Source: Sisyra terminalis (taxonomy: Eukaryota > Arthropoda > Insecta > Neuroptera > Sisyridae). Taken from it: a DNA stretch of 64,000 nt. Positions 43,360 through 57,132 of the stretch are shown here, in pieces. The stretch is taken from positions 12,400,001 to 12,464,000 of the forward strand of contig OY292280.1 of NCBI GenBank assembly GCA_958496175.1. The letters run 5' to 3'. The first letter of the stretch is position 1; each line of letters opens with the position of its first letter. The translations under genes and the position numbers were made by a program. The notes below the pieces were generated by a model, which had not been told where the DNA came from, made no database searches, and worked only from the letters and a program-made list of their open reading frames with translations.

Positions 43360-44880
43360 AACTTTTTTTAACACTTGGTTGCATTCTTACAAGGTTGATA
43401 CAAAAATAAGAGATAGAGAAAGCGGATATACATTAGCGAGATTCAAAAAAAAAAAATTTTTTTCATCCAAACAGACTGAAAAGTTTTGTTTTGACGTAAA
43501 AAGACACCAGTTAAAATTTCAGCTCTTAATATTATTATTAAGGTTGTCCACATCGCATTTTTTTATTTCCCATAATAACATGGGAAAAGTTATTTTTACT
43601 TCTTCTGATTTTTATACCGTTCAAACGACTATTTAAATAATAAATTTCTTCTATGATCTTTATAGAGAATTAAACGCTCTACAAAAAAGGACTGAAAACA
43701 TTTTTTGATTAGTCCATGTGTTCAAAAGTTATTCAAGATCAAAGTTCACTTCTTTAAAAATTTGATCGAATTTTGTATATTATACCAAAACTGATAAGTG
43801 ATAGAGAAAGCGGATATACATTAGGATGATTCAAAAAAAAAAAAAGTGTTATTTTTTCTTGTAAACAAGCTGAAAAGTTTTGTTGTGACGTAAAAAGACA
43901 CCAGTTAAAATTTCAGCTCTTAATATTATTATTAAGGTAGTCCACATCGCATTTTTTTTATTTCCCATAAGAATAACATGGGAAAAGTTACTTTTACTTC
44001 TTCTGGCTTTTATACCGTTCAAACGACTATTTAAAGAATAAATATCTTCTGTGATCTTTATAGAGAATTAAACGCTCTACAAAAAAGGACTGAGAATATT
44101 TTTTAATTAGTCCATGTGTTCAAAAGTTATTCAAGATCAAAGTTCAATTCTTAAAAATTTGATCGAATTTTGTATATTATACCAAAACTGTTGGTTTCAG
44201 TGTTAAAATAGGGGTCAAATTTTTTATCAAACATGAATTTGATTTGTAAGAGATGTCAACAAATGATTTTTTTAAATAAATTTTTCAATTTACACCCTTT
44301 TAAAGATTTATTTGGCCGAATTTGATTTAAAATATAATTATCATCAAAATACTAGATTGATTTTAATATGAGAAATCTTCTCAATTTTAGTTTTTCCTGG
44401 AATGCTCGTTTTTAGAATAACGTTCGTGAATTTCCGCTTAAAAATTTTACGAGTTTTTCTTCAGTCACTCTCAAAATTAATTATAATTTCAAATACAAAT
44501 GGCGAATTTTTTCATTTAAATTTCCCGTCGATAAACACGATTTTTTTCGCGCTCGGTCGATAAATCATTATTTTTCAATGGACTAATCAAAATATGTTTT
44601 CAGTCCTTTTTTGTAGAGCGTTTAATTCTTTATAAAGATTATAAAAGAGATTTATTATTTAAATAGTCGTTTGAACGGTATAAAAATCAGAAGAAGTAAA
44701 AATAACTTTTCCCATGTTATTCTTATAGGAAATAAAAAATTGGATGTGGACTACCTTAATATTAATATTAAGAGCTGAAATTTTAACTGGTGTCTTTTTA
44801 CGTCACAACAAAACTTTTCAGCTTGTTTGCAAGATAAAATAATTTTTTTTTTTTTTTTTTTGAATCACTCTAATATACAT
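43360..44880. repeat. Three-armed foldback (two direct, one inverted copy)
   Basis: The block AGACACCAGTTAAAATTTCA...CTTCTTCTGATTTTTATACC...GAGAATTAAACGCTCTACAA occurs at about 43500-43760 and 43895-44170, and in reverse at about 44575-44815. Outer ends have GCGGATATACATTAG at 43422 and 43811. It looks like a foldback transposon with one arm duplicated. Confidence 0.8.
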
Positions 44881-44966
44881 GTAACAGAAAAGGACAAAGA
44901 TATAAATATGGCTGGTGATCAGACATGCTACGAAACGCTATGCATCATTTGCAATCCTATTATACT

Positions 44967-47900
44967 ACCCATTAAGACCCAATAGGGCTCACTCGAAAAT
45001 TTCTAATCGAGTAGAATCCTAAAAAAATAAAAGCAGTTTCATTAAAAATAAGAAGGCACTTATGGTTATTGAAGCCATGAAAAAATAAGGCAAAATCCTT
45101 AGGGTCATTCCCCTCGATTTGGTAGAGGGTAAAAGCAAATAATTTGATATTTTTTTCACAAATCGCGACGTACAAATTCATCAACCATTTTATAAATTCT
45201 CTTGAAATATTCCACTGATTCCAATTAGTAGAATTTCAAATTTCTTTTTTTTTTTTTAAATAAAAAGTTTTAATTAATACCATTCATTAAAAGTTTCACT
45301 GTTACCTACTCATTAGAAAAATGTTCCTTTTTTCAAAATTTTTCTATTGTTCTGTCGTCTATATCAATTGCTACTTGACGCCTTTCATGATTCAAAAATT
45401 AAAAATAATCAAAAAGTTATTTTCAATGCTTATTTCTGTGATAATTAATTAATTAATTAATTCATGGAAGCATAACTTAGGAGTGGAAAACCCCCAAATT
45501 CGCTATGGCGACTGAAACTTTTTCCAACTTTGAAAAAATCTAAAATTTCTGGATTAATTGAAAAAAAATAAATATTTTCTCCGGTTTCTTGTAATTTCTA
45601 TCTCTATATTCCATCTTTTTCAATAATTGTGTCCTGGAATATTTGTATGATTTCCCACCTCCAGCTCACTGCTATTTATTGTCAATCCGGGACTCCATTC
45701 TGCAATGTTTCTTCGTATTCCATCATTGTTTTACGTTTTTTCTTTTATGTCCAGACTCATATCTGTTATTATCATTCCTGGAATTCCCGATGTCTCTTTT
45801 ATAAACTTTCTTGTCCACCTATAATTGTTTTTTTTTTCTGTATATAAACTTGAATATTCCTGTTATATCATCGCTATTTAATTAGAATGTTTTTCTTTGA
45901 TGCTGCTTTTTTCTACATATTGAACCAAAAAAGCACTTAGAAACCCACAAAAATTCAAAAAGGACATCAAAAAGTAACAATTGAGTTGAAAATATGCCAA
46001 AAATTAATTCAGTAGATTTAAAATTATTGATTTACTTCCTCTCCAATTTCAAAGACCAGCGACTTCATTAAGTATATAAGTTATTAATGAAATTGTTTGA
46101 TTAAATTTTTGGCTTTACTAGTTGCTACTCGTGACATCATCTGCGTTACGTAGGTTTTGGTTATATTTTCATTTTTAATTTGCTGGTTGTAATGATATAT
46201 GAAAATTTTTAATGTTTATATTCCTATTACGAAAAGCATATTCATACCTCAAAAAACAACTTTAAAAAGACACGTAAAATAAACTTTTGGATCAAATTAA
46301 CAGTCTTTGATAATGCTGAATTTAATAAAAAGAAATATCCGAAGACATTCCACACGATTAAAAAAATTGATACTTTTTTTCGATTGTCAGTATAGTGTAT
46401 AATGTATACCTATCATGAATTATTCAATTATGCATAGATAAAAAGTATGGTCAAAATCGATTCAGCAAGTTTTAAGCTGAATTATTACTTAAAATAGACC
46501 AAAGTTTCAAAAAAACCTGTATTTTAAATAGACATATTATCTTTAAATAGATGTCAATATTAAAAATAAGCCATCATTTTTAAAGGTTACAGACTTGATT
46601 TTAAAATATTAATTGCAATCCCAGTCAGTGTCCCGATTCCCAATTCTATTTCTTAAAACCATTACCTTTGCTGCATTGCCTCGGATTCGAAATTTCAACA
46701 ATTGTTCGAAACCCAATTCCTCCATAATTACTTATAACCAAAGTATAACTTAATATTTCCAATAATAATATCTTAATTTCAACTTTACAATGAAACCATA
46801 TTGGATAGTCTTGAGTTCATTATACATGATTGACGTATACCGTTTACTCTGTAAGTAAATTTTAAGTTTCATATATCTTTATAACTTACCATATATTAAA
46901 CATTTAAAAACCTCCCTCTTTTAAAATGTTATTCGCTCTTTGCCGGTAGGAACCACTAACTTAAGTTCACAAACTTGTCAGTAACTATTTACTTTTAGTT
47001 CGCCGGATTTCAGGAGGTATTCGCTCACTAATGTATTTAATTCGAATAACGCATTCGGATTTTCTTTTGAACCCAAAAATGTTTCCATATTTACCAAATT
47101 AAAAGGAAGTCTTACTTAAATGAAACAAATATGATAGTAGCAATTTGTAGTGATTTTTTTCTATCAGTCTTCCGTCTATATTTTTCTTGCAATGATTCCA
47201 GAAGTATTTGTAGGACTTCACCTCCTCCACACTTTTTCTATTTATTGTCGATCTGGGGCTTAATTAAGTTTCAAGATCACCGTTACCTTACTCTGTTTCT
47301 GGTGAAGTAGATATCCCGTTTCATATCTGTTATTGTTTTTCCTGGAATTTCTAATGGCTTTCGTAAAATTCCCAGGTCAACCTATAATAGTTCTTTTTCT
47401 GGTGAAATATTATTCTTTAGCAGAAGGTGAAGGAAAATATTAATACTTTCTATAAATATAATTATACCAGATGAAAATATATTAGTTACGAAGACGTTAA
47501 AAACCCGCATTTCTCGTTACTAAGAGGTGATAATCAATTTTTGTTTTAAATTTTAGGTCTTACTTTTTCTTCTAAAACTCCTCCAGATCACCTTTCAAAG
47601 GATCCAATAGGATCCAACCGAATTTAGGGAGATCTAAATCAAAAAAGATCCAGAAAAAAATCAAAAGAAATAATAGAAAATCAATAAAGTTCTACAGGAG
47701 GTAGTTATCTTAACAAAGTTATACTAAGTTGAATCGTATATAAATAGTATCCATTTATGTTCCTATCGTCAAGCAGTGCTATGGGAGCTTGAACCTATTC
47801 CAAATTTTGAGAAAAACATGATTAACCAATAAATATATCCGTCATGAAATTTCTTCGTATATTTTCTTTCTTTGAACTCCAAATTTTTCAACAGATCTGA

Positions 47901-49333
47901 CCTGGAATATTTGTTTGGTTTCCCACCACCACAGCTCGGCTATTTATTGTCAATCCGGGACTCCTTTCTGCAATGTTTCTCCGTATTGATACCATCATTG
48001 TTCTTAAGTTTTTTTTTTTCAATATTTCTGGGCTCAAATCTATTATTACCATTCCTGAAATTCCTACTTTTCGTTGCAAACTTTTCTGTACATATTTAAT
48101 TATCTTCTCTTAGTTAATAGTTACGATGTGTTCGGGATAGAAAAGAATGGGAACATTGGTTTCCTGTGAAAACCAAATCATTTGAAAGTAAGACCAACAA
48201 AAAACTTAAGACTCCTCCTTGTGAAATCATCCTACAATAAATGTGTTATTTTTATATATTAGTGGGTGAGAATTATTTTTGTTCCCTTTTGTAAGGGGTG
48301 TCATAATCTTTTGCTTCTTCCTTAGCTCCAAGTCACCCTCTGGAGAGGACGAACGTCCTCCAAACTTTTCCAGCGCGCTTTTTCCTGGATTGCGTCCTTC
48401 CACCTATTTCCAGCTTCTCTATTATTGTCGTCACTCCATCGGGTAGTTGGGCGTCCTGGTCCAGGCGAAGAAATCCAGGATTTCCAGGTCGATGTTTCGT
48501 TTATAGATATTGATGTGTCCCGCCCATTGGCACCTGAAGCTTTGACTCCTGCTTGATGACCTCCGTAACTTTGGTCTTCCTCCTGATTTCTTCATTTAGC
48601 ACTCCGGTTCTTAGGGAAACGCCTTATGATTACAATGGATTGGCAATGAAGATACAGTTTTCCATCCAGGTCTCTCCTCAGCAATTTTTCTCCGTATACC
48701 ATTATTGGTCTGACATATTTTTTTTCAACATTTCTGGGCTTAAATCTATTATTATCATTCCTGAAATTCCTACTTTTCGTTGCAAACTTCTCAGAACTCA
48801 TTCAATTGTCTCTTCTTTGTTAACAGTTACGATATGTTTAGCACAGAAAAGAACAGGAAAAATGGTTTCCTTTGAATACCAAATCATTTTTAAAAGTTAA
48901 ACCAATGAAAAGTTTATGACTCCTCCTTGTGAAATCGTCCAACACTAATGTATTATTTTTATATATTAGTGGGTGAGAATTATTTTTGTCCCCTTTTGTA
49001 TGGGATGCCATTATCTTTTTCTTCTTCCTCAGGTTCTAGTCACCCACTGGAGAGTGCGAGCGTCCTCTAAATCCTTCCATCGCTTTCTTTCCTGGAATTG
49101 TTACTTCCACCTATTTCCAGCTACTCTATTTTTGTCGTCACCCCATCGGGTAGTTGGGCGTCCTGGTCCAGGCGAAGAAATCCAGGGTTTCCTCGTCGAA
49201 GTTTCTTTTATCGGCTTTGATGTGTCCCGCCCATTGGCACCTGAAGCTTCGACTCCTGTTTGATGACTTCCGTAACTTTGGTCTTCCTCTTGATTTCTTC
49301 ATTTGGCACTCCGTTTCTTAGGGATACGCCCTA
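44967..49333 (-). repeat. Right arm of the 4.37-kb inverted repeat
   Basis: This is the reverse complement of 32136-36505. It carries the same retroelement tails in the opposite orientation (for example TGTGTCCCGCCCATTGGCAC near 48515 and 49222) and the same Helitron remnant near 46118. Point differences and small indels are scattered evenly, so the copies have diverged since duplication. Confidence 0.93.
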
Positions 49334-52300
49334 TGTTTTCCTTTTCATTAAGCATTGCAAGATGGCAAGTTTTCTCACACATCCTGATAGTGATAATAAA
49401 AGCTTCGATACCGTAGGTCGTTGGGGTAGCAAATATGAGTCACACAATTTCCTTTACAAATTATTTGGTATCGATTTGTCGATGAGGATGGAGCAAAATT
49501 ATGAATAAGTATCCATCTCATTCCCTTTCTTCATGTCCCTTCTGAGCCTTGATTCCTCCATATTAGTTGAATTTTTCTAGTACAATTCCATTAATGTCAA
49601 TATATACGGGATCCGGTCGCTACACCTTGCTATCTATTGGTTCATTTGCTATCCCAGCGCCTTTGATGTCTGATTAAATTCATCCACCATAATATATGTA
49701 TGAAAACTGTACATTTTTTTTAAGTTTTTGATAATTTGGAAAACTTGACTGAAATGAAAATTAGAAAAAAAAATTTGAAAAATTTTGAGCCATTAACATT
49801 GATTAATAATAGGTATTACACCATAATTTTGATTTTTCCCAAAGCGTGGTTTATCTCGAAAGTTTTGAATCATTACCCTTTAAAAATGAAACAACATATA
49901 ATATTAAGGCAAATAAAAGGTTCTACAAAAAAGGTTCAATATCAATTTTTGTTACACCAACCATTTCTCTATAATCGAACTGTAAACATTGATCAGTTTT
50001 TACAATTTGATGTATTAACTTTGAACCTTTGTAACTAATGAAAAAAGTGATAAATGAACCAAAATTTTGTACATCCTTAAAGAAAATTACACGTTCTACA
50101 AAAAATATCTCAAAGCATTTTTCGATATTTTTAGTTCTCTTAAAGTTATTCAGGGTCAATGTTCTTTTAGGGGTAATATCCTTTTTTAATTCGATTGAAA
50201 ATTGTTATCTTTTTATGATTTTCTTCATGTTTAATTGTGTAGTTGAGTAAATTAGGGTCTTAAGACCCCAGCGAATTGAAAATGTTGACATAATAGGTAT
50301 ACTATCATAAAATAAGCAAAATAAACGTCCGCGATTGCAATAATTTGCATCAAATCCTTAGAAAATGGTTATTTTTTCAGGAGATATTTTTATCGCAAAT
50401 ATTTATCCACGAAACTAAGTAAAATATATTTACTTTTGCAAATGGTTTCAACGAAAGCTAAATTGTATGTCACATATTATCCTTTTTCGCCCAAACATAT
50501 TCCTTATTTTGATTTTCTACAATGCTATTTATAATTTTAAATTGTTGAGCATAGAAACTTTAAAGCTAAAACCACTAATGTTAACATAAAATTTATGTAT
50601 TAACCAACAATGTTTTCCTTCGTTGACCTTTTTCACCAAAAAATTCCTACCGGAAAATCACTTTTCCAAATATTTGTCGAATATATAATTAAATACAGAG
50701 TGGAATAAAAATACCTTTGATATTTAAATAGGAAATTAATATTTTATGAATATCATCTCCCGAATTTTCCAACGAAAACCGGAGTATAAGTGAGATTTTT
50801 CCGTTACTAGAGTTTTGAATATAACCTGTGAAAATCATAAAAAAATTGCATTCAATTATTAAGTTCTTCAAAACTTAAAGGCACTATGGTTCCAATTTTG
50901 AGGCATTTTCCTGTTGTTTTCCTCAATTTTCCGGTGATTTGAAAATATTTGGTACTTTTTGCGATTATTTTCATTACGCTGGGAATAAACTCGAAATTTT
51001 GATATGCCACTCGATTTTAGCTAAAGGAAAACTTTTCCCGAATATTCCAGTTAATAATGTCGTGACATTTTTCTTAAGACTACTTTTCCAAATGTATATT
51101 TTTAATAAATTGCCTTGTCATCTCCATTGGCGAGAAATCAATAAAAAAATTAAAAAATATCTTATTTAAATGTTCATTTGCGGAAAAAAATTGAATTTTC
51201 CGGAAAATTCCACCTATTGTCTAAAAGATATTGGATGTTTCATTGCAATTGTTTTTGAGTCACATAGTAGACTTTTAGTTTTAGACCAGTGCTCCTCAAA
51301 TTTTTCCATACCACGACTCTTTGATTCCGAAAAAAATTTAAGGCCTCTATCCTCAAAGGGTTTTAGATTTTAGTGATCTACCGTACTTTATTTATGTACC
51401 ATTGGTTATATTTATGGACATGGTCTTCAATTGTTAAGTACTTTGGCCCCTAGGGGGTCTGGATTTAAGAATTGAGTTAGTATTGGAGGCATAAGATGAA
51501 CTCGCAAAGGCGGATTCAAGAATGTCATTCATGGGTCCAGAGCCGGCTATAGGTCTACCAAAGTGCATAATACTGAGTAGAATAGCCGAATGGACTCAGA
51601 ATGAGCAAATCCTGGAATAACTACAGGAGGCAAGTTCATGGGGGCCATGAAAGGCCCCCAGATCAAAGGTAAAAATGGAGTCATAGACTTAAGTATTCAA
51701 AGGGTTAGTTTATAGTATTTTTTGGAAAAATCAAGAAAAAAACTGTTGTATAAGATTCTTGGTTCAACCTGTATAAAAATATATATAACTTAAAGTAATT
51801 GTTCCATTGAAAATTTGCCATTGTATTTATGTGTCGAGCGAAAAAAACGACATTTCTCACATAATATTTGAGGTTTCTAAAAATTGCCTGGAAAGTTGTG
51901 CTAGGTGAAATGGTTGCGGGTGTTTGAAATGAAATTTTCGTGGAAAGGAAATATCTCAAAGTATTTTGCTACCCCCATTCCCCCATCCCCATCGCCAACA
52001 TAGCACACGTGTACAAGGTTTCGTTATAATAAATAATTAATTATTTCGCATTTCTCCCACGTGTCAAATGCGCAATAAGAATTGATGAAAAAGCCCGAGG
52101 TGGGTTGAAAGTAGCTTAAAATCACAGGATTAGAATTCGTCGATTTTAATTGGGGAAGCGACTGGATTTTTGAATGGGAAAATACTAAAATATTTTTTAT
52201 TTATTCTTTTGCGAAAATGTCAAATAACCAATTGGTCCGTTTAATTTCCTTGTCGAACATATTTCCAGTTTCGTGTTGGGTGTAACAACAAATACATTAA

Positions 52301-52740
52301 GATGGGCTTAACCTAGATGTTCCCAGAAAAAGATACCACTTTGTTATATTTCTTTTCATTGATATGGAGTGGGTTGCCATATTGTTTGGAACAAAACTCA
52401 AATTTTCAATTTTTTTTCTTCATTCTACTTAAAAAATGTATTTTCGGATGCGTAAATTGTTGTTGAACCTACACAACGAATATTACTTTTCCTGTTTTCC
52501 TATTCAATATTGTAATATTCTCCGGAGTCCCATTCCAAAAACCAACAACCAATTATATATCCAAAAATATATTTGAGGTGCAAAAAAATAATAAAATACT
52601 GCGTAGTTTCTTTAACAATATGGCAACCCACTGTAATTCTCACGGAATATTTCGGTTCACTAAAACAACAGTAACAAGTTTCTGTTAGCTTTTCCATCCC
52701 TAGTTATTGACGTTTATATTTCCTATATGAAAATATAATC
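49334..52740. other. Intergenic DNA, no gene seen
   Basis: Only short frames without motifs are present. Near 51285-51700 a segment with ACCAGTGCTCCTCAAATTTT and later GGGGGCCATGAAAGGCCCCC looks like a worn hAT-type element, but its borders are not clear. Near 50640-51230 the sequence is rich in TTTTCC/GGAAAA words. Confidence 0.45.
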
Positions 52741-52749
52741 CAGGAAAAT

Positions 52750-53585
52750 ATCTTTCACAATTATAATTCTCATAAATTACTCATAAGTCGCCATTTTTTT
52801 TCCTTCAGGATTTCCTCATCAATGCTTTTCAACAGAGCACGTAGATGAAAATTCATCAAGTTCAATATTTCTATATTTAAGCCATAAGAGGTGGCCAAAA
52901 TCGACTATGGTTAACTCTGGATTCTGCCATTTTAAATTAGGAATTGACGCCCATCTTATCTTCATAAGAAAAGTTTGAATTTTCCCGAATTTTCCTTTTC
53001 CAATCGATGGGAAATTTTTGGTGAAAAAATAATTTAGGTATAGTTAATAGATGATAAAATTCAGATCTCAGCTTTTATTAAATAAAGAAAACAACTCAGG
53101 TTGTTTAAGATCGGATTTTTTTTAAAGTTCTGTAATATTTAAATTAGCTACGTTTCGTTACGTATCGTAACTTCATTAGGCTCCTATAAAAAATTAAAAT
53201 AATTACAAAATATGTCAATCACGCATAAGTCACCATTATTTCCTTTAAAATTTCCTTATCAATATTTTTTAACAGAGCACCTAGATGAAAATTCACCAAG
53301 TTCAATATTTCTATATTTTAGCCATAAGAATTGGCCAAAATCGACTATGGCTAACCAAGAATCCTGCCATTTTAAATTATGAAATGACGCCCGTCTTATC
53401 TTCATAAAAAAAGTTTGAGTTTTCCGGTATTTTCTTTTTCCAATCGATGGGAAATTTTTGGTGAAAAAATAATTTAGGTATAGTTAATAGATTATAAAAT
53501 TCAGATCTCAGCTTTTATTAAATAAAGAATATAGTTCAGGTTGTTTAAGATCGGTTTTTTTTATGTAATTGTTTTGTAATATTGC
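52750..53585 (+). repeat. Tandem duplication of about 440 bp including a family C arm
   Basis: CATAAGTCGCCATT...AACAGAGCACGTAGATGAAAA...GCCATAAG...GGCCAAAATCGACTATGG and the following TAGATGATAAAATTCAGATC arm (53046) recur about 440 bp later (53225, arm at 53486, slightly truncated). Confidence 0.8.
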
Positions 53586-54017
53586 GATACTATTCATTAG
53601 CCCAGAATCAGTGTTTGGGGTCATCAAATCGGCGGTAAGAATCACCAAAAAACGGTATTTTACTAATCATTGCTCCTTGTAAAGCAACCCCAAGGAAAAA
53701 AACACACATCTATCTTTTGAAATTCAAAATTAGTATAGGTCTCAAGCCATAGACTGTGGGTCTGTGAATACTGTTTGGGATCCTTGCCAGGCAAGGAGGA
53801 AAGCCGAATCAGGAGTTGCTTCAGTCTTTGAATGATCTACTGAACCGGTTCCAGATACCTTTTATCGGGTCTTTTGTACTGCAATAAGAGTTCTACTTGG
53901 CATATGACATGAGAAATAGGAAGTAAGAAAACATAAGAAGCCTACGACTTTTGGGGTAATGCTAGTTTTGGCTAGGTGAACTATAATGCTTAAAAAGGAG
54001 ATAGATGTAAATAGTTT

Positions 54018-54975
54018 TAGAATTTGCTGGGTTGATCAAAGTGCGTAATTGGATAAAGAATGATGAAGAAAATAATCTTTTGATTTGGAAAGATGGAAAA
54101 TTAGAATAGTTATTCAGTTGAATATTTGGTCATCTGTGGAAGCATCTTGACCCTACTGGGTTATAACCAAAGGGAGGAAATTATCTCAAGTATTATTTGA
54201 GTGGAATATTCTTCAGGATTGCATGGATTTGAAATAGGAAATTCCGGTAGGATCATATTCGGATGTTTAATGAGAACTGAGATTGGAAGCAAATCTGATC
54301 GATCCAAATGGTGGAATAGTTCATCCTATAATCTTAGAATTTGCTGGGTTGATCAAAGTGCGTAATTGGATAAAGAATGATGAAGAAAATGATATTTTGA
54401 TTTGAAAAGATGGAAAATTAGAATAGTTATTCAGTTGGATATTCGGTCATCTGTGGAAGCATCTTGACCCTACTGGGTTATAACCAAAGGGAGGAAATTA
54501 TCTCAAGTATTATTTGAGTGGAATATTCTTCAGGATTGCATGGATTTGAAATAGGAAATTCCGGTAGGATCATATTCGGATGTTTGATAAGAACTGAGAT
54601 TTATCTTGGAAGCAAATCTGATCGATCCAAATGGTGGGATAGTCCATCCTATAATCTTAGAATTTGCTGGGTTGATCAAAGTGCGTAATTGGATTAAGAA
54701 TGATGGAGAAAATGATCTTTTGATTTGGAAAGATGGAAAATTAGAATAGTTATTCAGTTGAATATTCGGTCATCTGTGGAAGCATCTTGACCCTACTGGG
54801 TTATAACCAAATGGAGGAAATCATCTTAAATATTATTTGAGTGGAATATTCTTCAGGATTGCATGGATTTTGAAATAGGATATTCCGGTAGGATCATATT
54901 CGGATGTTTGATGAGAACTGAGATTGGAAGCAAATCTGATCGATCCAAATGGTGGAATAGTCCATCCTATAATGG
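54018..54975 (+). repeat. Tandem triplication, unit about 320 bp
   Basis: The segment beginning AGAATTTGCTGGGTTGATCA starts near 54019, 54336 and 54659, giving periods of 317 and 323 bp. Copies are very similar; the differences include an inserted TTATC near 54601 and missing bases. Each includes CATCTGTGGAAGCATCTTGA and GGAAATTCCGGTAGGATCAT. The array is therefore young. Confidence 0.92.
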
Positions 54976-55079
54976 AATACAATGGAACCCAAATCAGGCC
55001 TGTTCAGAATAGCTCCCTGTCATTTCACGGGATAGAGGTCGATGGGGAATTCAAAACATCAAATAAAACGTGAAGAACG

Positions 55080-56210
55080 TGATATATTGAGATGGAAATG
55101 AATGGGGTAGGTCTTTTTCTGGGAAATATAATACAAGATTGTTACTATTTGAAGTTAGTTGAAATACAAAACCCGCATTATTCGCAATTCGGTGGCTCTG
55201 CACAATCGCTAGTTGTAATTGTTGCGAACCCCTCAACTCCTCAACCCCTCAAACCACCAAACGCATTCATCCCTTCGTATTCCCTATCTCCACCACGTGT
55301 TCAAAGCCTGCAACCCGCATCACATATTCTGTGCATTCATAATAATTTCGGTCAGTAACTATCGCTTGTTACGATTGATTGTATACCGTTTTGTGTTTGC
55401 TTTTGGGAATTGGACGAAAATCAATGATTTTTCCGAAACATGTTTCCCGATTTTCTCCCCTTTTATTTGACTAAAAGTTGAAGGTTTTACTACGGTAAAA
55501 GTTGGCTTTTTGATGTGGAATATCTTTACGTTGGTTACACCTACGTCCTACATATATCGCAATTTTCGTGTCAATCGTTAAGCTGAAACATTTCCCAATA
55601 CAACGTTAGGTTACCATGGTTTTCGTACTCATATATGAACCAAATCGTATCAAGTGGACACCCCTGTACCACTTGATCAGCTTAGATATTTTATCATAAG
55701 TGGTCATTACCACCAATAATACTATCGATCCTGCTTTTCAATTTTTGCAATACAATCTTTTACAACTAGTCGATACCCGCCACTTCGTCAGTGTGACCCA
55801 TTGAGGGTATTTTGTCTATGGATATTTTGTCGGGGGATCAATTGTCATGGAGCCACCAGCATGTCGTATGTTTCAGCCTGGTTTATGTTTCCCTATTCCC
55901 AAAGGTACGGAAAATTTATACCTCAATGTAAAAGAAGACATACAGACGGACTGACAGACAAAAAAATTAATATCAGTTAATTAGAAATAAGTAAATATTT
56001 ACTCTTAAATTTAAATGTACAGAAGTCAAAATTTGTTATATTAATAAAGATTCAGTAATAAATCATATAAAATACAAGCAAATACAAGCAAATACTCGAG
56101 ACTTCGTTTGCGTGGTGCATCAAATCACCAGACATAACATCCCCATATAAGAATCCGTCTTCAAATCGTGGCATCAGAACAAGCGTAACCATGTTAAATC
56201 TTCCATGTTA
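55080..56210. other. Unassigned stretch with a GC-richer patch at 55195-55340
   Basis: A patch rich in CCTCAACCCC and CACCACGTGTT words has two overlapping open frames (88 and 83 codons) but no motif I know. The remainder is AT-rich. A Helitron end in reverse (CTCGAGACTTCGTTTGCGTG) lies at about 56096. Confidence 0.35.
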
Positions 56211-56212
56211 AA

Positions 56213-57122
56213 TTTTTTTATTCCTATACGAAATAAGAGATAGCATATAGTTGATTTATAAGTCTCTATTGTGATGTCGTGATATATTGACGTAAAGAAT
56301 CCTCTTATCCTTTTTATTTTAGTGGCAACACTGTTTTATATCATAAATATAAAAGTATACAATCACAAAGGATATTTTGTATTAAAATTTATAAGTTGTT
56401 CGAAAAAAAAGTTTTTCAAATGTTTTGTCCTAAATACGTAATTTGATTACTAAGCAAACTTCTGTAGTGGTTAACATGTAATAATAACTCTCTCTAAAAC
56501 TGCTATGTAACCGCAAAAACACTTAAAAGGGGTTCCCCGTGGAAAATCCTATTTATGAAGCATTTTTTCGGAAATTTTTTGAAAGATACGTATTTCGATT
56601 GCCAATTAAATACTTCAGTAGACATCAAGCTGCAATATGACTACTATTACTACTCGATGTCCATTGAAGTATTAACATGGCAATCGAAATACGTATTGTC
56701 CAAAGAAAAATCCCGAAAAATCCTTCAAAAATAGGTTTTCACCTTATTTAATAAAAATATTATATATACTGAAAGTAAAAATTCGATTTTTCACCTGTAA
56801 AAGTATAACATATAATCGATATATCTCCTATATCTTTAATTTTATTGAAAGTAAAAATAAAAGAAAATTTATAATTTTGGTATTACCAATATAATATGGG
56901 ATCAAACCTACCAAACCAAGCAGATAATCGTGGTGAAAAATTTTCTACTGTTATGTGGCTAAAAAGCTTTAAGGGGTTACCAGTTTGAACATAGAATTAT
57001 AATTTGTACAAATATATAATAAATCGGTAGAAGTTCTACCAACAAATATATCACGACATCACAATGGAGACTTATAAATCAACAATATGCTATCTCTTAT
57101 TTCGTAGAGGAATAAAAAAATT
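56213..57122. repeat. Large foldback (about 0.9 kb) with an inner family A hairpin
   Basis: Outer arms pair CGAAATAAGAGATAGCATAT (about 56230) with ATATGCTATCTCTTATTTCG (about 57086), and TATAAGTCTCTATTGTGATG with CATCACAATGGAGACTTATA. An inner hairpin at 56584-56705 has GATACGTATTTCGATTGCC and GGCAATCGAAATACGTAT. Confidence 0.8.
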
Positions 57123-57132
57123 ATATTTAATT

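Noticed and set aside
48553..49263. Plus-strand frames of 96-115 codons in the right arm
   Set aside because: They are mirror images of minus-strand frames in the left arm and overlap broken non-LTR tails in another frame; no coding motif is seen in them.
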